Made by a program: the position numbers and the translations under genes. From Odontocerum albicorne (lineage: Eukaryota > Arthropoda > Insecta > Trichoptera > Odontoceridae), in contig OX463838.1 in assembly GCA_949825065.1 (NCBI GenBank), positions 4,380,251 through 4,444,250 of the forward strand: a stretch of DNA of 64,000 nucleotides. Reading direction: 5' to 3'. Shown piece by piece: positions 59,301 through 62,566 of this stretch; the stretch's first letter is position 1; every line of letters starts with the position of its first letter. The notes under the pieces were generated by a model that saw only the letters and a list, made by a program, of their open reading frames with translations, ran no database searches and had not been told where the DNA came from.

Positions 59301-61714
59301 TCCCTCTTCCACGCATACCTTGCACTTCTGATTTGTGTATTTGAAGATATTGTCAGATGGGAACGACAGAGAAGAAGGTCTTGGAACGAACACGTATCCG
59401 GAATGGCTGAACCAAGAGCCGCAAGAATGGCCAGGGACAGTATCCCCCAAGCAAGCAGACCTCCAGGATGACCTCCCAAAAGATGGAAAGACAGCTGGCA
59501 GTCGAAGTCACAAGAGGCAAACAATGATGCAGGACAATATCAGGCCAAAAGGCCTAAAATAAGAAGAAGACTTAGTTATTCTTTCGCCATTAATTATCTC
59601 CACATGTCCAAACTATCTTACAGCTTCTTTATTCATCTTACATAAAACATCCATTTTATCTATGCATTAATCTGATATCTTCATTCCGCCTTAATCTGAT
59701 ATCTTCATTCCGCCTTTTATTCATCTTACATAAAACATCCATTTTATCTATGCATTAATCTGATATCTTCATTCCGCCTTTTATTCATCTTACATAAAAA
59801 ATCCATTTTATCTATGCATTAATCTGATATCTTCATTCCGCCTTAATCTGATATCTTCATTCCGCCTTTTATTCATCTTACATAAAACATCCATTTTATC
59901 TATGCATCAATCTGATATCTTCATTCCGCCTTAATCTGATATCTTCATTCCGCCTTTTATTCATCTTACATAAAACATCCATTTTATCTATGCATTAATC
60001 TGATATCTTCATTCCGCCTTTTTTCATACATTACCATTGCACATTTTTTTCTTAGAGCACGAATTTCAACAACATAAACTTTATTTTCATCCTTTTTTTT
60101 TTAACCTGGCGAGTTAATTGCCATGTGACAATCTCTTCCAGCCACCAGAAAGTTGTTTTTATAGGCCTTAAGTGAAAACCAGAAAGGAATCCTATTTAAA
60201 AAAATCTGGGTTCCAGCGGGGATCGAACACGCAACCTCCGGATCGGCAGACAAGTGTCTTACAACCAGGCCACGGAGGTCGTCTTTAAGACTTGAATTTT
60301 ATCTTTTATATTTTATACTTCTTCTGCTAAGAGCAAGTTTCACTTCTTCACGTCAAGTTGGGCACCAACATTATTATATATTGTAATTTTGTAACTTTTG
60401 GTATAGCTTGGTGTTCGTATATATCATTAAGTGCTCCGTTAACCTTGTTCCCTGTCACAACCCTTCTTCAAAGGTCCCTTTTAACTCACCCATCACACGT
60501 AAATATATAACTCAGAAAACACAACTCATCAACCAGCTCTAGATTCTATAAGTTTACTAATACATCCCTTACGCACCATATACCGTACTAGTAATTATAA
60601 TTTAAACATGAAAAATGAAGCCTTTCACAAAAAAAAACGAAGTAATTTTCGTTATATTTTATATAAACATTTTGCTGTTATAATCTGGCAGATTTTTTGT
60701 CATGTGATGATTTCGTCCAGCCAACTAGAAGTATGTTCTAGAGGCCTTGAGTGAAAACCAGACTAATTCTAACGAGAATCAAACTCGTAACCCCCGGGCT
60801 GGATGATAGACGTTTTACTTACAAGACTAAGTAGGTCTCATATAATTAATAATACGGGAAGGATATATGCATGTACAAATTCAACTGAAAATAACAAAAC
60901 AAAGAATATTTTAGTAAATTATACCAACCTGTCGAGTAATATTTCTCCTTCAGATAAAGTTTTCTGAAGCATTCTCTTTTTAGCTCTCCGAAGAACAAGT
61001 GGAGATTCAACATTGACTTGCGGTTCGAAATCAATAAATATCTCTTTTTCTAGCTTTTCTGTGTCTGTTGTAGTCGTAGTAGTTGCTGAAGTTTCCGTAG
61101 AAACCGAATTCTCTGACTGAAGCGTGGAAGTCTTCGACAACTGTCCAGGGGTTTGCATGTGTAGAATGGACTGCGATTGAGGCATCGACTGTGAAGTCTT
61201 AAGAATGGGTGCGTGCTCGACCTTCATCATTTGCTGTGCAGCTATTTTTTGTTGAAGATAGTCTAAATTCTTTTGGTTGAGTTCCATGCTCTCTTGTATT
61301 TTTTGCATATCATGAACTAGAGAATGTTCGTCTATCGTATCGTCTCTGTCATCTGTGTGGATGAATTGAAAATTTTGTCTAAAGTATTCGTGACTCTGGT
61401 CCCTGGGTAGTTTTGGTAGTTCTATGTTAGGGGTTGACTGTCTCCTTGGAAAGGTTGCGTTGGCTGAAGTGTATCTGGATATATTTGTGACAGAGGACGG
61501 AGGGGTTTGGTATTGGATAATTGGTTCATCTACAAGAGTAACTTGCTTTTTTGGTGTAGTTTCAGGTGGAGTTGCTGTGGTTCTTGGAGGTGGCGTTGCT
61601 ATGGACCGGGTAGGAGGAGGGGTAGCAACGGTACGAGGAGGGGGCGTAGCTATTGATCTTGGTGATCGAGGCTCTTCAGATTGTGTCCTTTGAAGCCTTT
61701 CATGTTCCATTTCG
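14146..61714 (-). CDS. Large multi-exon gene for an unidentified Ser/Pro-rich protein (16 exons, open at both ends)
   Basis: Sixteen exons, E1 (60929-61714) to E16 (14146-14343), were built by hand from AG acceptors and GT donors. All 15 joins keep codon phase and the joined frame has no stop: about 4156 bases, about 1385 residues. The product is dominated by Ser, Pro, Thr, Lys and Arg, with no membrane segment and no catalytic domain seen. Features in order: Thr-Pro-Pro repeats and a coiled-coil-like segment (E1), acidic and Tyr-containing linkers (E2-E3), SP-rich phospho-type segments (E4-E8), a Lys/Glu-rich helix (E9), basic RRRKRKN and [18 protein letters not shown] stretches (E11), RS-type segments (E12-E13), a Cys/His cluster (E15) and a basic helix (E16). 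A scaffold or cytoskeleton-associated role is a guess from composition. The 5' and 3' ends lie outside the window or were not recognised. Confidence 0.85.
14344..16175. other. Intron 15 contents
   Basis: Mostly AT-rich unique sequence. It contains a LINE-S 3' end (14970-15362) and a small direct repeat of TTCCTGCCATTCGAGGAAT near 15926-15970. No gene seen. Confidence 0.5.
14970..15362 (+). repeat. LINE-S 3' end, copy 3
   Basis: Plus-strand copy of the 3' UTR with GGATGAATATTTTTGGTCTT near its start, ending CTTGTCATGTGTAATAATAA and a TAAA-rich tail. It gives the polarity of the family. Confidence 0.78.
16176..16405 (-). CDS. E15: internal exon with Cys/His cluster
   Basis: 230 bp; acceptor TTTGCCTTTCAG; donor taken as AAA/GTATGA, the only site that joins E16 in phase. 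Starts with two bases, ends phase 0. Encodes [20 protein letters not shown], then [15 protein letters not shown], a Gly/Ser linker, and [17 protein letters not shown]. The CHHC group with a CxxC core could bind a metal, but no second pair is visible in this exon. The [16 protein letters not shown] motif looks conserved enough to be a good search probe. Confidence 0.8.
16406..17267. other. Intron 14
   Basis: AT-rich; no repeat or gene recognised. Confidence 0.4.
17268..17360 (-). CDS. E14: internal exon
   Basis: 93 bp; acceptor GTGATTTTTCAG, donor AAG/GTAATT; class 1-1, frame-neutral. Encodes [20 protein letters not shown] then [10 protein letters not shown]. Confidence 0.8.
17500..18080 (+). 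repeat. LINE-G remnant with a 14-bp minisatellite
   Basis: Plus-strand LINE-G debris (GATGTATGGGAGAAAAATAT, then AACTGAAGGCCGATGTATTG). Between 17760 and 17945 a 14-bp unit GTGGTAGGGGAGAC is repeated about a dozen times, apparently an expansion of the Gly/Arg codons of the LINE C-terminus. The copy ends with CTGCTTACCCCAATAGGGAG at about 18033-18052. It fills intron 13. Confidence 0.65.
18154..18269 (-). CDS. E13: internal exon
   Basis: 116 bp; acceptor TTTTATTTCAG, donor ATAG/GTAATA. Starts and ends with one base. Encodes [20 protein letters not shown] followed by [17 protein letters not shown]. Confidence 0.82.
18886..19470 (+). repeat. LINE reverse-transcriptase C-terminal remnant
   Basis: Plus-strand open piece with [20 protein letters not shown] and [20 protein letters not shown], then, after stops, [32 protein letters not shown] and [10 protein letters not shown]. 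These are the hallmark C-terminal motifs of a common insect LINE. It is antisense to the large gene and ends about 25 bp from the donor of E12. Confidence 0.8.
19495..19633 (-). CDS. E12: internal exon, RS/PR-rich
   Basis: 139 bp; acceptor TCGATTTTCAG, donor ATCG/GTATTT. Starts with two bases, ends with two. Encodes [20 protein letters not shown] followed by [23 protein letters not shown] remnant on the opposite strand ends only about 25 bp past the donor. Confidence 0.83.
19634..20426. other. Intron 11, distal part
   Basis: AT-rich. A weak LINE-like stretch lies at 20160-20400 on the plus strand (AACGAAAGTCTAGAGAAACT), similar to 945-1060. Confidence 0.4.
20427..20767 (-). repeat. 39-40 bp tandem array carrying extra 5' splice sites
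   Basis: Eight units downstream (in gene sense) of the E11 donor each contain the complement of TTTACCTTCTGCTCTATACTG, that is, the exon-end bases ACAGTATAGAGCAGAAG followed by GTAAAT. On the plus strand the decoy TTACC motifs fall near 20448, 20487, 20527, 20567, 20607, 20647, 20686 and 20725. The unit nearest the exon has GTTAAT instead of GTAAAT. Units are nearly identical, with a one-base length difference (CTGTAG or CTGTTAG). Confidence 0.93.
20768..21322 (-). CDS. E11: internal exon with a tandemly duplicated 3' border
   Basis: 555 bp; acceptor TGTTTACAG, donor GAAG/GTAAAT; starts with two bases, ends with one (class 1-1). Encodes [20 protein letters not shown], basic [30 protein letters not shown], a charged helix [20 protein letters not shown] and [17 protein letters not shown]. 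The last 17 bases plus the splice donor are copied eight times in the intron that follows (20427-20767). Reading through to the first copy adds 13 in-frame codons before an equivalent GT. Confidence 0.87.
21323..22125. other. Intron 10, proximal part (high-coordinate half at 22324-22958)
   Basis: AT-rich, no gene or repeat recognised apart from the SINE that follows at 22126-22323. Confidence 0.4.
22126..22323 (-). mobile_element. tRNA-derived SINE, copy 1
   Basis: Head at the high end: GACCTCCGTGGCCTGGTGGT with pol III box A and GGCTCAATCCCCGA as box B. The body ends in GCCACATGGCAAAAAAACTC and GCCAGGTT before an A tail (T-rich on plus). Other good copies: 26190-26376, 27864-28062, 60091-60280. 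Confidence 0.88.
22324..22958. other. Intron 10, remaining part
   Basis: AT-rich; no gene or repeat recognised. Confidence 0.35.
22959..23055 (-). CDS. E10: short acidic exon
   Basis: 97 bp; acceptor TATTTTTTTCTAG, donor TTAA/GTAAGT. Phase 0 start, one base left. Encodes [20 protein letters not shown] then [12 protein letters not shown]: acidic with paired Tyr. It is too short to stand alone; phase and sites support it. Confidence 0.82.
23056..24000. other. Intron 9, first part
   Basis: AT-rich, mostly unassigned. A diverged SINE head may lie at about 23850-23925 (minus strand). Confidence 0.35.
24001..24460 (-). mobile_element. LINE 3' end whose tail is shared with the SINE
   Basis: Minus-strand coding piece near 24460-24320 reads [20 protein letters not shown] and [16 protein letters not shown], the usual C-terminal end of a LINE ORF2. 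Its 3' UTR ends GGTTGGAAGAGATTGCCACC, TGGCAATAAACCCGCCAG, then a TAAA-rich tail. The SINE copies end in nearly the same sequence, so this is the likely LINE partner. A tail-only copy is at 56160-56275. Confidence 0.75.
24617..24712. repeat. 36-bp tandem repeat, about three copies
   Basis: The unit contains TTTAGGGATTCTTGAAGGAA and ACGAGAACTTGTA. Confidence 0.85.
25201..25887. mobile_element. hAT-type MITE with GC-rich end hairpin
   Basis: Ends CAGAATTTCTCAATC (left) and GGTTGAGAGCCTCTG (right) are imperfect inverted repeats. Flanking octamers ATCAACAA and ATCTACAG agree at 6 of 8 positions, as expected for a decayed hAT target duplication. Next to the left end is CCGCGGGCGC-ATGT-GCGCCCGCGG, a 10-bp GC stem in an AT-rich setting. 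Inside lies the perfect hairpin at 25677-25732. No transposase remnant was recognised. Confidence 0.65.
25677..25732. repeat. Perfect 25-bp inverted repeat, 6-base loop
   Basis: Left arm 25677-25701 and right arm 25708-25732 are exact complements (core AATGAACCTATCAATAC). It lies inside the hAT-type MITE. Confidence 0.93.
25990..26140 (+). repeat. LINE-G fragment
   Basis: Contains ATGTATAGGAGTGAAATGTG and AATACGTGCAATGAGAAAAA, matching other LINE-G copies. No open frame. Confidence 0.5.
26190..26376 (-). mobile_element. tRNA-derived SINE, copy 2
   Basis: Same family as 22126-22323: head GACCTCCATGGCCTGGTGGT, box B GGTTCGATCCCCGC, tail GCCACATGGCAATAAACACG and T-rich flank on plus. Confidence 0.88.
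26680..27010 (+). repeat. LINE-G remnant
   Basis: Decayed C-terminal coding sequence (GTTGAACGAAAGGCTAACAA, then GAGGAAAATTGAGAAAAGCA) and the 3' tail ACAGGGAAATTGCACGATGC. It ends about 115 bp from E9. Confidence 0.55.
27125..27340 (-). CDS. E9: internal exon, charged helix
   Basis: 216 bp; acceptor TTTTTTAAAG, donor AAG/GTACGA; phase 0 at both ends, so frame-neutral if skipped. Encodes [20 protein letters not shown] followed by a Lys/Glu-rich helix [19 protein letters not shown]. Confidence 0.83.
27420..27770 (+). repeat. LINE-G remnant
   Basis: Contains GATGGTTTGGTCACGTGAAA (Trp-Phe-Gly-His-Val-Lys type), AGGCGTTAGAGGAAGACTAA and the 3' tail CTCTGCCTACCCTGACACCT. Antisense to the large gene. 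Confidence 0.65.
27864..28062 (+). mobile_element. tRNA-derived SINE, copy 3
   Basis: Head GACCTCCGTGGTTAGACAGT, TCTGCCGATCCGGAGG, box B GGCTCGATCCCCGC, tail GATTGCCACATGATAATAAA and CTCGCCAGGTTAAATAAA. It abuts LINE debris at 28066-28350. Confidence 0.9.
28066..28350 (-). repeat. LINE C-terminal debris
   Basis: On the minus strand FTVQAF-LWNQLPT-like codons (CTTTGGAACCAGCTGCCAAC) align with the segment at 24322-24460, but with frameshifts. It lacks the shared tail. Confidence 0.5.
28600..28730. repeat. 42-bp tandem repeat, three copies
   Basis: The unit is CTTTATTTACCTCACATCTC followed by CGGATATTATACACATTCGATA. Confidence 0.9.
28895..29516. mobile_element. TTAA-flanked MITE, copy C
   Basis: TTAA at 28895-28898 and 29513-29516; interior close to copies A and E. 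A second left end, TTAAACTTTCCCTTCCTGTG, lies just outside at 28849-28868, so one copy probably landed in or recombined with another. Intron 8. Confidence 0.8.
29800..30180 (-). repeat. LINE C-terminal remnant
   Basis: Minus-strand codons [20 protein letters not shown] and the following Arg/Trp pattern fit the C-terminus of a LINE ORF2 (GxQKKRYKDxL motif). Frames shift afterward, with a Thr run in one frame. Confidence 0.6.
30181..31319. other. Intron 8, unassigned part
   Basis: AT-rich with an AT microsatellite near 30457-30472. Open frames of 60-70 codons here have no protein-like composition. No repeat recognised. Confidence 0.4.
31320..31970 (+). repeat. LINE-G remnant, longest copy
   Basis: Plus strand: [20 protein letters not shown] (the RT C-terminal YLGS motif), then multiple stops, WFGP-like codons and the tail TCTGCCTACCCCGATAGGTA followed by AGCGTGATAGTATGCATG. 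This copy links the tail family to a reverse transcriptase. Confidence 0.72.
32275..32588 (-). CDS. E8: internal exon, proline-rich
   Basis: 314 bp; acceptor TTTTTTTCCAG, donor AAG/GTAAGT (near-consensus). Starts with two bases, ends phase 0. Encodes [20 protein letters not shown], then [12 protein letters not shown] and [17 protein letters not shown], which could bind SH3 or EVH1 domains, and a basic [18 protein letters not shown] end. Locally GC-rich compared with the introns. Confidence 0.87.
32660..32880 (-). repeat. Possible LINE C-terminal debris next to E8
   Basis: On the minus strand GGGAAAATTGAGGGTCGGCA (GKIEGR-type codons) resembles LINE C-termini. It starts about 70 bp upstream of the E8 acceptor. 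Weak. Confidence 0.4.
32972..33148 (-). repeat. Diverged tRNA-SINE relative
   Basis: Tail-like GAGAGTTTATTGGCATGTG and head-like CTCCGGATTGAATAAGAGGT preserve the SINE order but with much divergence. Confidence 0.5.
33448..33745. mobile_element. Small TTAA-flanked MITE (distinct family)
   Basis: TTAACCCTTTCAGACCTGAA on the left and the complement of TTAACTCATTCAGACCCTGT on the right form imperfect terminal inverted repeats bounded by TTAA. Subterminal GTGCATAATTATGC palindromes occur near both ends. About 298 bp. Confidence 0.7.
34621..34676. repeat. Perfect 26-bp inverted repeat, 4-base loop
   Basis: Arms 34621-34646 and 34651-34676 are exact complements (core TTAATTAACACATCAATAAA), loop AGTA. 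Intron 7. Confidence 0.93.
34690..35066 (+). mobile_element. Rearranged mariner fragments (family of 61950-62566)
   Basis: Two left ends in the same orientation, ATTAGGTGTTAACATAAGTT at 34691 and ATTAGGTGTTAAGATAAGTT near 34888, each followed by AAAAATGAGCACCAAAAGTA. The sequence after the first (about 34755-34798) returns as its reverse complement at about 35022-35066. No coding part. Confidence 0.6.
35067..36072. other. Intron 7, end part
   Basis: Unassigned AT-rich DNA with two diverged SINE-like stretches (about 35590-35760 and 35930-36005, minus strand). An imperfect inverted repeat around 35966-36032 has CAGGCATCA arms. Confidence 0.4.
36073..36658 (-). CDS. E7: internal exon, Ser/Pro-rich
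   Basis: 586 bp; acceptor TTCTATTACAG, donor AAG/GTAACT; phase 0 start, one base left at the end. Encodes a long low-complexity region with [18 protein letters not shown], a [19 protein letters not shown] basic SR-like segment, [18 protein letters not shown] and a Thr run near [17 protein letters not shown] sequence. Many proline-directed phosphorylation motifs. Confidence 0.85.
36659..37860. other. Intron 6
   Basis: AT-rich; no gene or repeat family recognised. Confidence 0.4.
37861..38011 (-). CDS. E6: internal exon
   Basis: 151 bp; acceptor AATGTTCCAG, donor CAA/GTCAGT (non-G last exon base, otherwise good). Starts with one base and ends in phase 0. Encodes [20 protein letters not shown], then [20 protein letters not shown], a Leu/Gln helix followed by acidic residues. 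Confidence 0.82.
38460..38590 (+). mobile_element. Possible second-family Penelope end
   Basis: CACCTGACGAAGACGATGGA followed by AGCTCAAATAAAACAGTGGT and a T-rich end resembles the stretch at 49580-49695 (minus) and 51080-51190. Probably decayed terminal repeats. Confidence 0.4.
38965..39087 (-). CDS. E5: internal exon
   Basis: 123 bp; acceptor GTCATCTTCAG, donor CAG/GTATGT; class 2-2. Encodes [20 protein letters not shown] and [12 protein letters not shown]. It is the last of four consecutive exons whose length is a multiple of three in the same phase. Confidence 0.82.
39386..40015. mobile_element. TTAA-flanked MITE, copy D (subfamily of copy B, reversed)
   Basis: TTAACCTTTCCTTCCCTGTG at 39386 and TAAGGGAAGGGTTAA ending 40015; interior is the reverse complement of 1068-1705 with modest divergence. 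Confidence 0.8.
40016..40724. other. Intron 4 spacer
   Basis: No gene. A short SINE/LINE tail-like stretch lies near 40480-40570 (plus strand: AGTTGGATGGAAGATATTGT). Confidence 0.35.
40725..41331. mobile_element. TTAA-flanked MITE, copy E
   Basis: The left end is decayed (GTAA CCTTTCCCTTCCTGTG pattern); the right end is AGGAAGGGTTAA, ending 41331. Same orientation as copies A and C. Confidence 0.78.
42354..42562. mobile_element. Inverted pair of Penelope-like terminal repeats
   Basis: Minus-sense repeat (ends TTTATCAAACACTG at the low side) joined to a plus-sense repeat with GATGAAATCGGTAGGGTTAT and AACAGTGTTTGATAAAAACA. The centre keeps CTCATCATCAGGGAGCACAA only on the minus arm. Confidence 0.7.
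42930..42985 (+). repeat. LINE-S tail fragment
   Basis: Only GCAAATTGTGTATATTTCTT and GTCATGTGTAATAATAAATA remain. Confidence 0.6.
43630..44534 (-). mobile_element. mariner element M4, internally deleted
   Basis: Inverted ends CCTTGATCAAAAAGTTTWAGGAC with TA borders (43630-43631, 44533-44534). Minus-strand pieces: [20 protein letters not shown], a second helix-turn-helix around [15 protein letters not shown], then a jump to [20 protein letters not shown] and [14 protein letters not shown]. The central part with the first catalytic residue is missing. A different mariner subfamily from M1. Confidence 0.85.
44817..45020. mobile_element. Inverted pair of Penelope-like terminal repeats
   Basis: Two arms of about 100 bp meet near 44912-44920. 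The plus arm reads CCCCTGATGATGAGGTGAAA, CTTTGAAACCGGTAGGGATA, AACAGTGTTTGATAAAACAA. The minus arm is its near complement. Confidence 0.78.
45090..45390 (+). repeat. LINE-G remnant
   Basis: TTTGAGCATACAAAACGAAT, AGAGTAAGGCTAAGAAAATG and the tail TCTCTGCCTACCCTAACAGG followed by AGACAGAGTGATAGTATGC. It lies about 175 bp from E4. Confidence 0.68.
45564..45755 (-). CDS. E4: internal exon
   Basis: 192 bp; acceptor TTATATTTCAG, donor CAG/GTGAGT, a strong site; class 2-2. Encodes [20 protein letters not shown], a basic [14 protein letters not shown] piece and [14 protein letters not shown]. Several SP and TP sites. Confidence 0.85.
45756..46504. other. Intron 3, first part
   Basis: AT-rich, no gene or repeat recognised. 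Confidence 0.4.
46505..47740 (+). repeat. LINE-G remnant split by a 53-bp minisatellite
   Basis: LINE-G debris at 46505-46680 (CACGGGAGTGAAATATGGAG) and 47540-47740 (tail CCTTCTGCCTATTTCAACAG). Between them, 46680-47540 is an array of about 16 units of AAAACTAATTGATAATGCAA + GTAGAATGAGAACCGTTGTA + TAGTATGATCGAG (53 bp). Open frames inside are repeat artefacts. Confidence 0.88.
47741..48232. other. Intron 3, last part
   Basis: AT-rich; nothing recognised. Confidence 0.35.
48233..48391 (-). CDS. E3: internal exon
   Basis: 159 bp; acceptor GACTTTTACAG, donor ACG/GTATGG; class 2-2. Encodes [20 protein letters not shown], then a basic [11 protein letters not shown] motif that could be a phosphorylation site (RKRS). 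The frame stays open past the donor, but only this donor keeps phase with E4. Confidence 0.78.
48392..49570. other. Intron 2, first part
   Basis: AT-rich; no gene or repeat family recognised. Confidence 0.35.
49580..49700 (-). mobile_element. Second-family Penelope-like end with hammerhead-like core
   Basis: On the minus strand CACCTGACGAGGAAGATGTT then GCTCTTTGAAACCAGTATAA. The order CTGACGA, a GAAGA/TCTTT stem, GAAA matches the conserved core of hammerhead ribozymes as known from Penelope-like elements. A T-rich end follows. No coding part nearby. Confidence 0.5.
50104..51055 (+). mobile_element. mariner element M5, internally deleted
   Basis: Left end TACGAGGCGTATCCAGAAAG; the right end has lost the last bases of its repeat. 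The expected start codon is followed by TAA (ATGTAA, where M1 has ATGTCA). The DNA-binding part runs to [11 protein letters not shown], then a deletion fuses to LGLPRHNF out of frame. The catalytic C-terminal part ([24 protein letters not shown]) stays open for 150 codons. Confidence 0.9.
51080..52018. other. Intron 2 spacer
   Basis: A decayed second-family Penelope-like end at about 51080-51190; a hairpin with 17-bp arms around 51390-51440 (AATAATTCAAAGCTATC); start of the degenerate TATGAATACAGTGTA repeat at about 51945. Confidence 0.45.
52019..52917. mobile_element. hAT-type non-autonomous element holding a Penelope pair
   Basis: Starts CAGGGGTGCTCAAACGGTCT and ends CTGAGCGTCCCTG. Flanks GTGTACAT (52011-52018) and GTGTACAG (52918-52925) are an 8-bp target duplication with one mismatch. 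Subterminal CGATCG-rich palindromes are present at both ends. No transposase remains. Confidence 0.8.
52255..52503. mobile_element. Inverted pair of Penelope-like terminal repeats (long palindrome)
   Basis: Arms of about 110 bp meet around 52373-52393. The plus arm: CCCCTGAAGATGAGGTGAAA, GCCTTGAAACCGGTAGGGTT, AACAGTGTTTGTTAAAAATA. The arms are nearly identical, so this copy is young or conversion-maintained. Nested in the hAT-type element. Confidence 0.82.
53075..53595 (+). mobile_element. mariner element M6, internally deleted
   Basis: Left end TTGGGTGTTAAAATAAGTTG. The open frame 53251-53529 encodes the helix-turn-helix part [37 protein letters not shown] and [14 protein letters not shown], then breaks. 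The right end is eroded after CTTTTGGTGCTCAGTTTTAA. Relative of 61950-62566. Confidence 0.8.
53796..54445. other. Intron 2 spacer
   Basis: AT-rich with a 33-bp direct duplication (AAATGAGCTCTACGAGGTAA) at about 53863-53928. Otherwise unassigned. Confidence 0.4.
54446..54615. mobile_element. Penelope-like inverted pair, split by LINE-S
   Basis: Minus arm to about 54570, then the plus arm CCCTGATGATGAGGTGAAAG to 54615, where LINE-S begins. The plus arm resumes at 55317-55435 (TATAAAGTGGAATCAACAGT, AATAAAACAAATAACAATG). Confidence 0.65.
54617..55310 (-). mobile_element. LINE-S 3' end with C-terminal coding part
   Basis: The open frame 55296-55066 reads [34 protein letters not shown] and [20 protein letters not shown], the pattern of a LINE ORF2 C-terminus (IPRxKTxFAQRQ, then NxxPxxIK). 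Its 3' UTR and tail define the LINE-S family. Inserted in a Penelope-like repeat. Confidence 0.78.
55317..55560. repeat. Penelope arm remnant and short duplications
   Basis: Two copies of TATACTGTTATATAAAGTGG at 55329 and 55367, then two copies of GTTCTAGTTCCAAGTTGGAG at about 55488-55545. Within intron 2, about 230 bp from E2. Confidence 0.6.
55794..55994 (-). CDS. E2: internal exon
   Basis: 201 bp; the acceptor is taken as TTTAAG before GAGGAGAC (an alternative AG three bases later keeps the frame); donor CAG/GTACAT. Starts with one base and ends with two (class 2-2). Encodes [20 protein letters not shown] and an acidic Tyr-rich piece [19 protein letters not shown]. Confidence 0.8.
56160..56275 (+). 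repeat. Tail of the SINE-partner LINE
   Basis: ATGTAACTTGCTTCATTTAC, GTTGGAAGAGATTGCCGCCT and GGCAATAAGCCCGCCAGATT, then a TAAA-rich tail: the same 3' end as 24001-24120. Confidence 0.75.
56300..56760 (-). mobile_element. Penelope-like element: GIY-YIG-domain end and terminal repeat
   Basis: The minus-strand frame (open from about 56750 to 56486) encodes [40 protein letters not shown] and [12 protein letters not shown], the pattern of the C-terminal endonuclease module of Penelope-like retroelements (HCxxxxHxF..D..LExIEI type). About 30 bp on comes the terminal sequence CTGATGATGATGTGAAAGCC, TTGAAACCGGCAGGGTTATA, AACAGTGTTTGATAAAACAA. This physical link identifies all the solo and paired repeats of this type in the window. 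The reverse transcriptase is absent. Confidence 0.72.
56761..57853. other. Intron 1 spacer
   Basis: AT-rich. A short tandem duplication of GATTAAAGTGTTCGTCTGGTAGC occurs three times at about 57435-57522. No gene. Confidence 0.45.
57854..58806 (+). mobile_element. mariner element M7, degenerate
   Basis: Ends CTAGGCGCGTCCAGAAAGTA and the complement of CGTGGGTCATCCAGAAAGTA, with TA borders. Remains: [20 protein letters not shown] near 58018, a gap, then [35 protein letters not shown] and, after a one-base frameshift near 58480, [20 protein letters not shown]. The second and third catalytic Asp are recognisable. A third mariner subfamily. Confidence 0.88.
58807..59330. other. Intron 1 spacer
   Basis: AT-rich; nothing recognised. 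Confidence 0.35.
59335..59575 (+). repeat. LINE C-terminal remnant
   Basis: Plus-strand codons for [20 protein letters not shown], then (other frame) [11 protein letters not shown] and a short AAGAAGAAG end: the GRPPKRW motif and terminal microsatellite of a LINE, heavily 5' truncated. Confidence 0.68.
59640..60022. repeat. Composite tandem repeat (about 63-bp and 23-bp units)
   Basis: The larger unit ATTCATCTTACATAAAACAT + CCATTTTATCTATGCATTAA + TCTGATATCTTCATTCCGCC alternates with extra copies of the 23-bp TAATCTGATATCTTCATTCC-GCC part, a higher-order structure. Confidence 0.88.
60091..60280 (-). mobile_element. tRNA-derived SINE, copy 4
   Basis: Head GACCTCCGTGGCCTGGTTGT, GCCGATCCGGAGGTTGCG, box B GTTCGATCCCCGC, tail GTCACATGGCAATTAACTCG and an A tail. 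Confidence 0.88.
60676..60838 (-). repeat. Diverged SINE relative
   Basis: Same order of parts as the SINE (GACCTACTTAGTCTTGTAAG head, GTTTGATTCTCGTTAG as box B, TCACATGACAAAAAATCTG tail) but diverged. It ends about 90 bp from E1. Confidence 0.6.
60929..61714 (-). CDS. E1: first visible exon, TPP repeats and coiled coil
   Basis: 786 bp; acceptor TCTTTTCCAG, donor AG/GTTGGT; starts with one base of a split codon and ends with two. An ATG at 61710-61708 lies two codons inside, so this could be the first coding exon, but the acceptor and open upstream frame also allow earlier exons. The protein begins [17 protein letters not shown], then four approximate repeats of RSIATPPPR type, then a helical Gln/Leu-rich stretch with [18 protein letters not shown], then a Ser/Thr run and an [15 protein letters not shown] segment ending in [18 protein letters not shown]. 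Confidence 0.82.
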
Positions 61715-61949
61715 CTGGAAAAGAAGATTAAACAAAATATTATATAATATATTGTTTCGCACATTTTATCCAATATTTCCTTTCATGTTTCATACATAAC
61801 AACTAAGCGTATCTGAATGAAAAATATTTTTTTGAAAATGAAAAAAAAAAAGTGCTTTTGACGTACGGAAAAATAGATTTTACGAAGTAAATGTAATATT
61901 TTAAGAATATAAAATAACTTTCATATCAATCAAATATATTTTGTAATTA

Positions 61950-62566
61950 TATTAGGTGTTAACATAAGTTGTGTCCATTTTTTCCAATTTAAAAATGAGC
62001 ACCAAAAGTAAAACAAAATTGTAAATGTTATACGTTATTCGAAAGATAATTTTCGATCTACTCGTACAAGAAATTGTATTTGTTTTTACGTTGTATATAT
62101 TATTTTACTTGATTACAAGCCTTCAAAATGGAATGTCAAGTAGACGAAAGTGAGCATTTTCAACACCTTCTGTTCGCGTCCAATCGAAGGCATAAAGCTG
62201 CCAAAGCTGCTCGCGATATTTGCGAAGTGTACAATGAAGATGCTATAAATGACAGGACAGCTCGTCGATGGTTTTTGTGTTTAAAATACGGTAATTTTGA
62301 CCTGAAAGACATGTAGCGTTCCGGACAACCAGTGGACTTCGATGAGGACCGCTTAAACCATATTATTCATGAAGATCCCCTTCTAGCCACCCTAGAATTG
62401 GCTGAGCAGATGAATTGTAGTCACATGACTGTATACCGCCATTTACCATCTGTCTTTTAATTCATAGCATCTTCACCGTACAATACCTTTACCATTTTGT
62501 TTTACTTTTGGTGTTCATTTTTTAATTGAAAAAAAAAACGGACACAACTTATGTTAACACCTAATA
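61950..62566 (+). mobile_element. mariner element M8, internally deleted
   Basis: Ends TTAGGTGTTAACATAAGTTG and its complement, TA borders. Coding remains: [40 protein letters not shown], a stop, then the second helix-turn-helix (ELAEQMNCSHMTVYRHL). The catalytic domain is deleted. Confidence 0.87.

Noticed and set aside
61424..61693. Gly/Val-rich plus-strand frame opposite E1
   Set aside because: Complement of the Thr-Pro-Pro repeats of E1.
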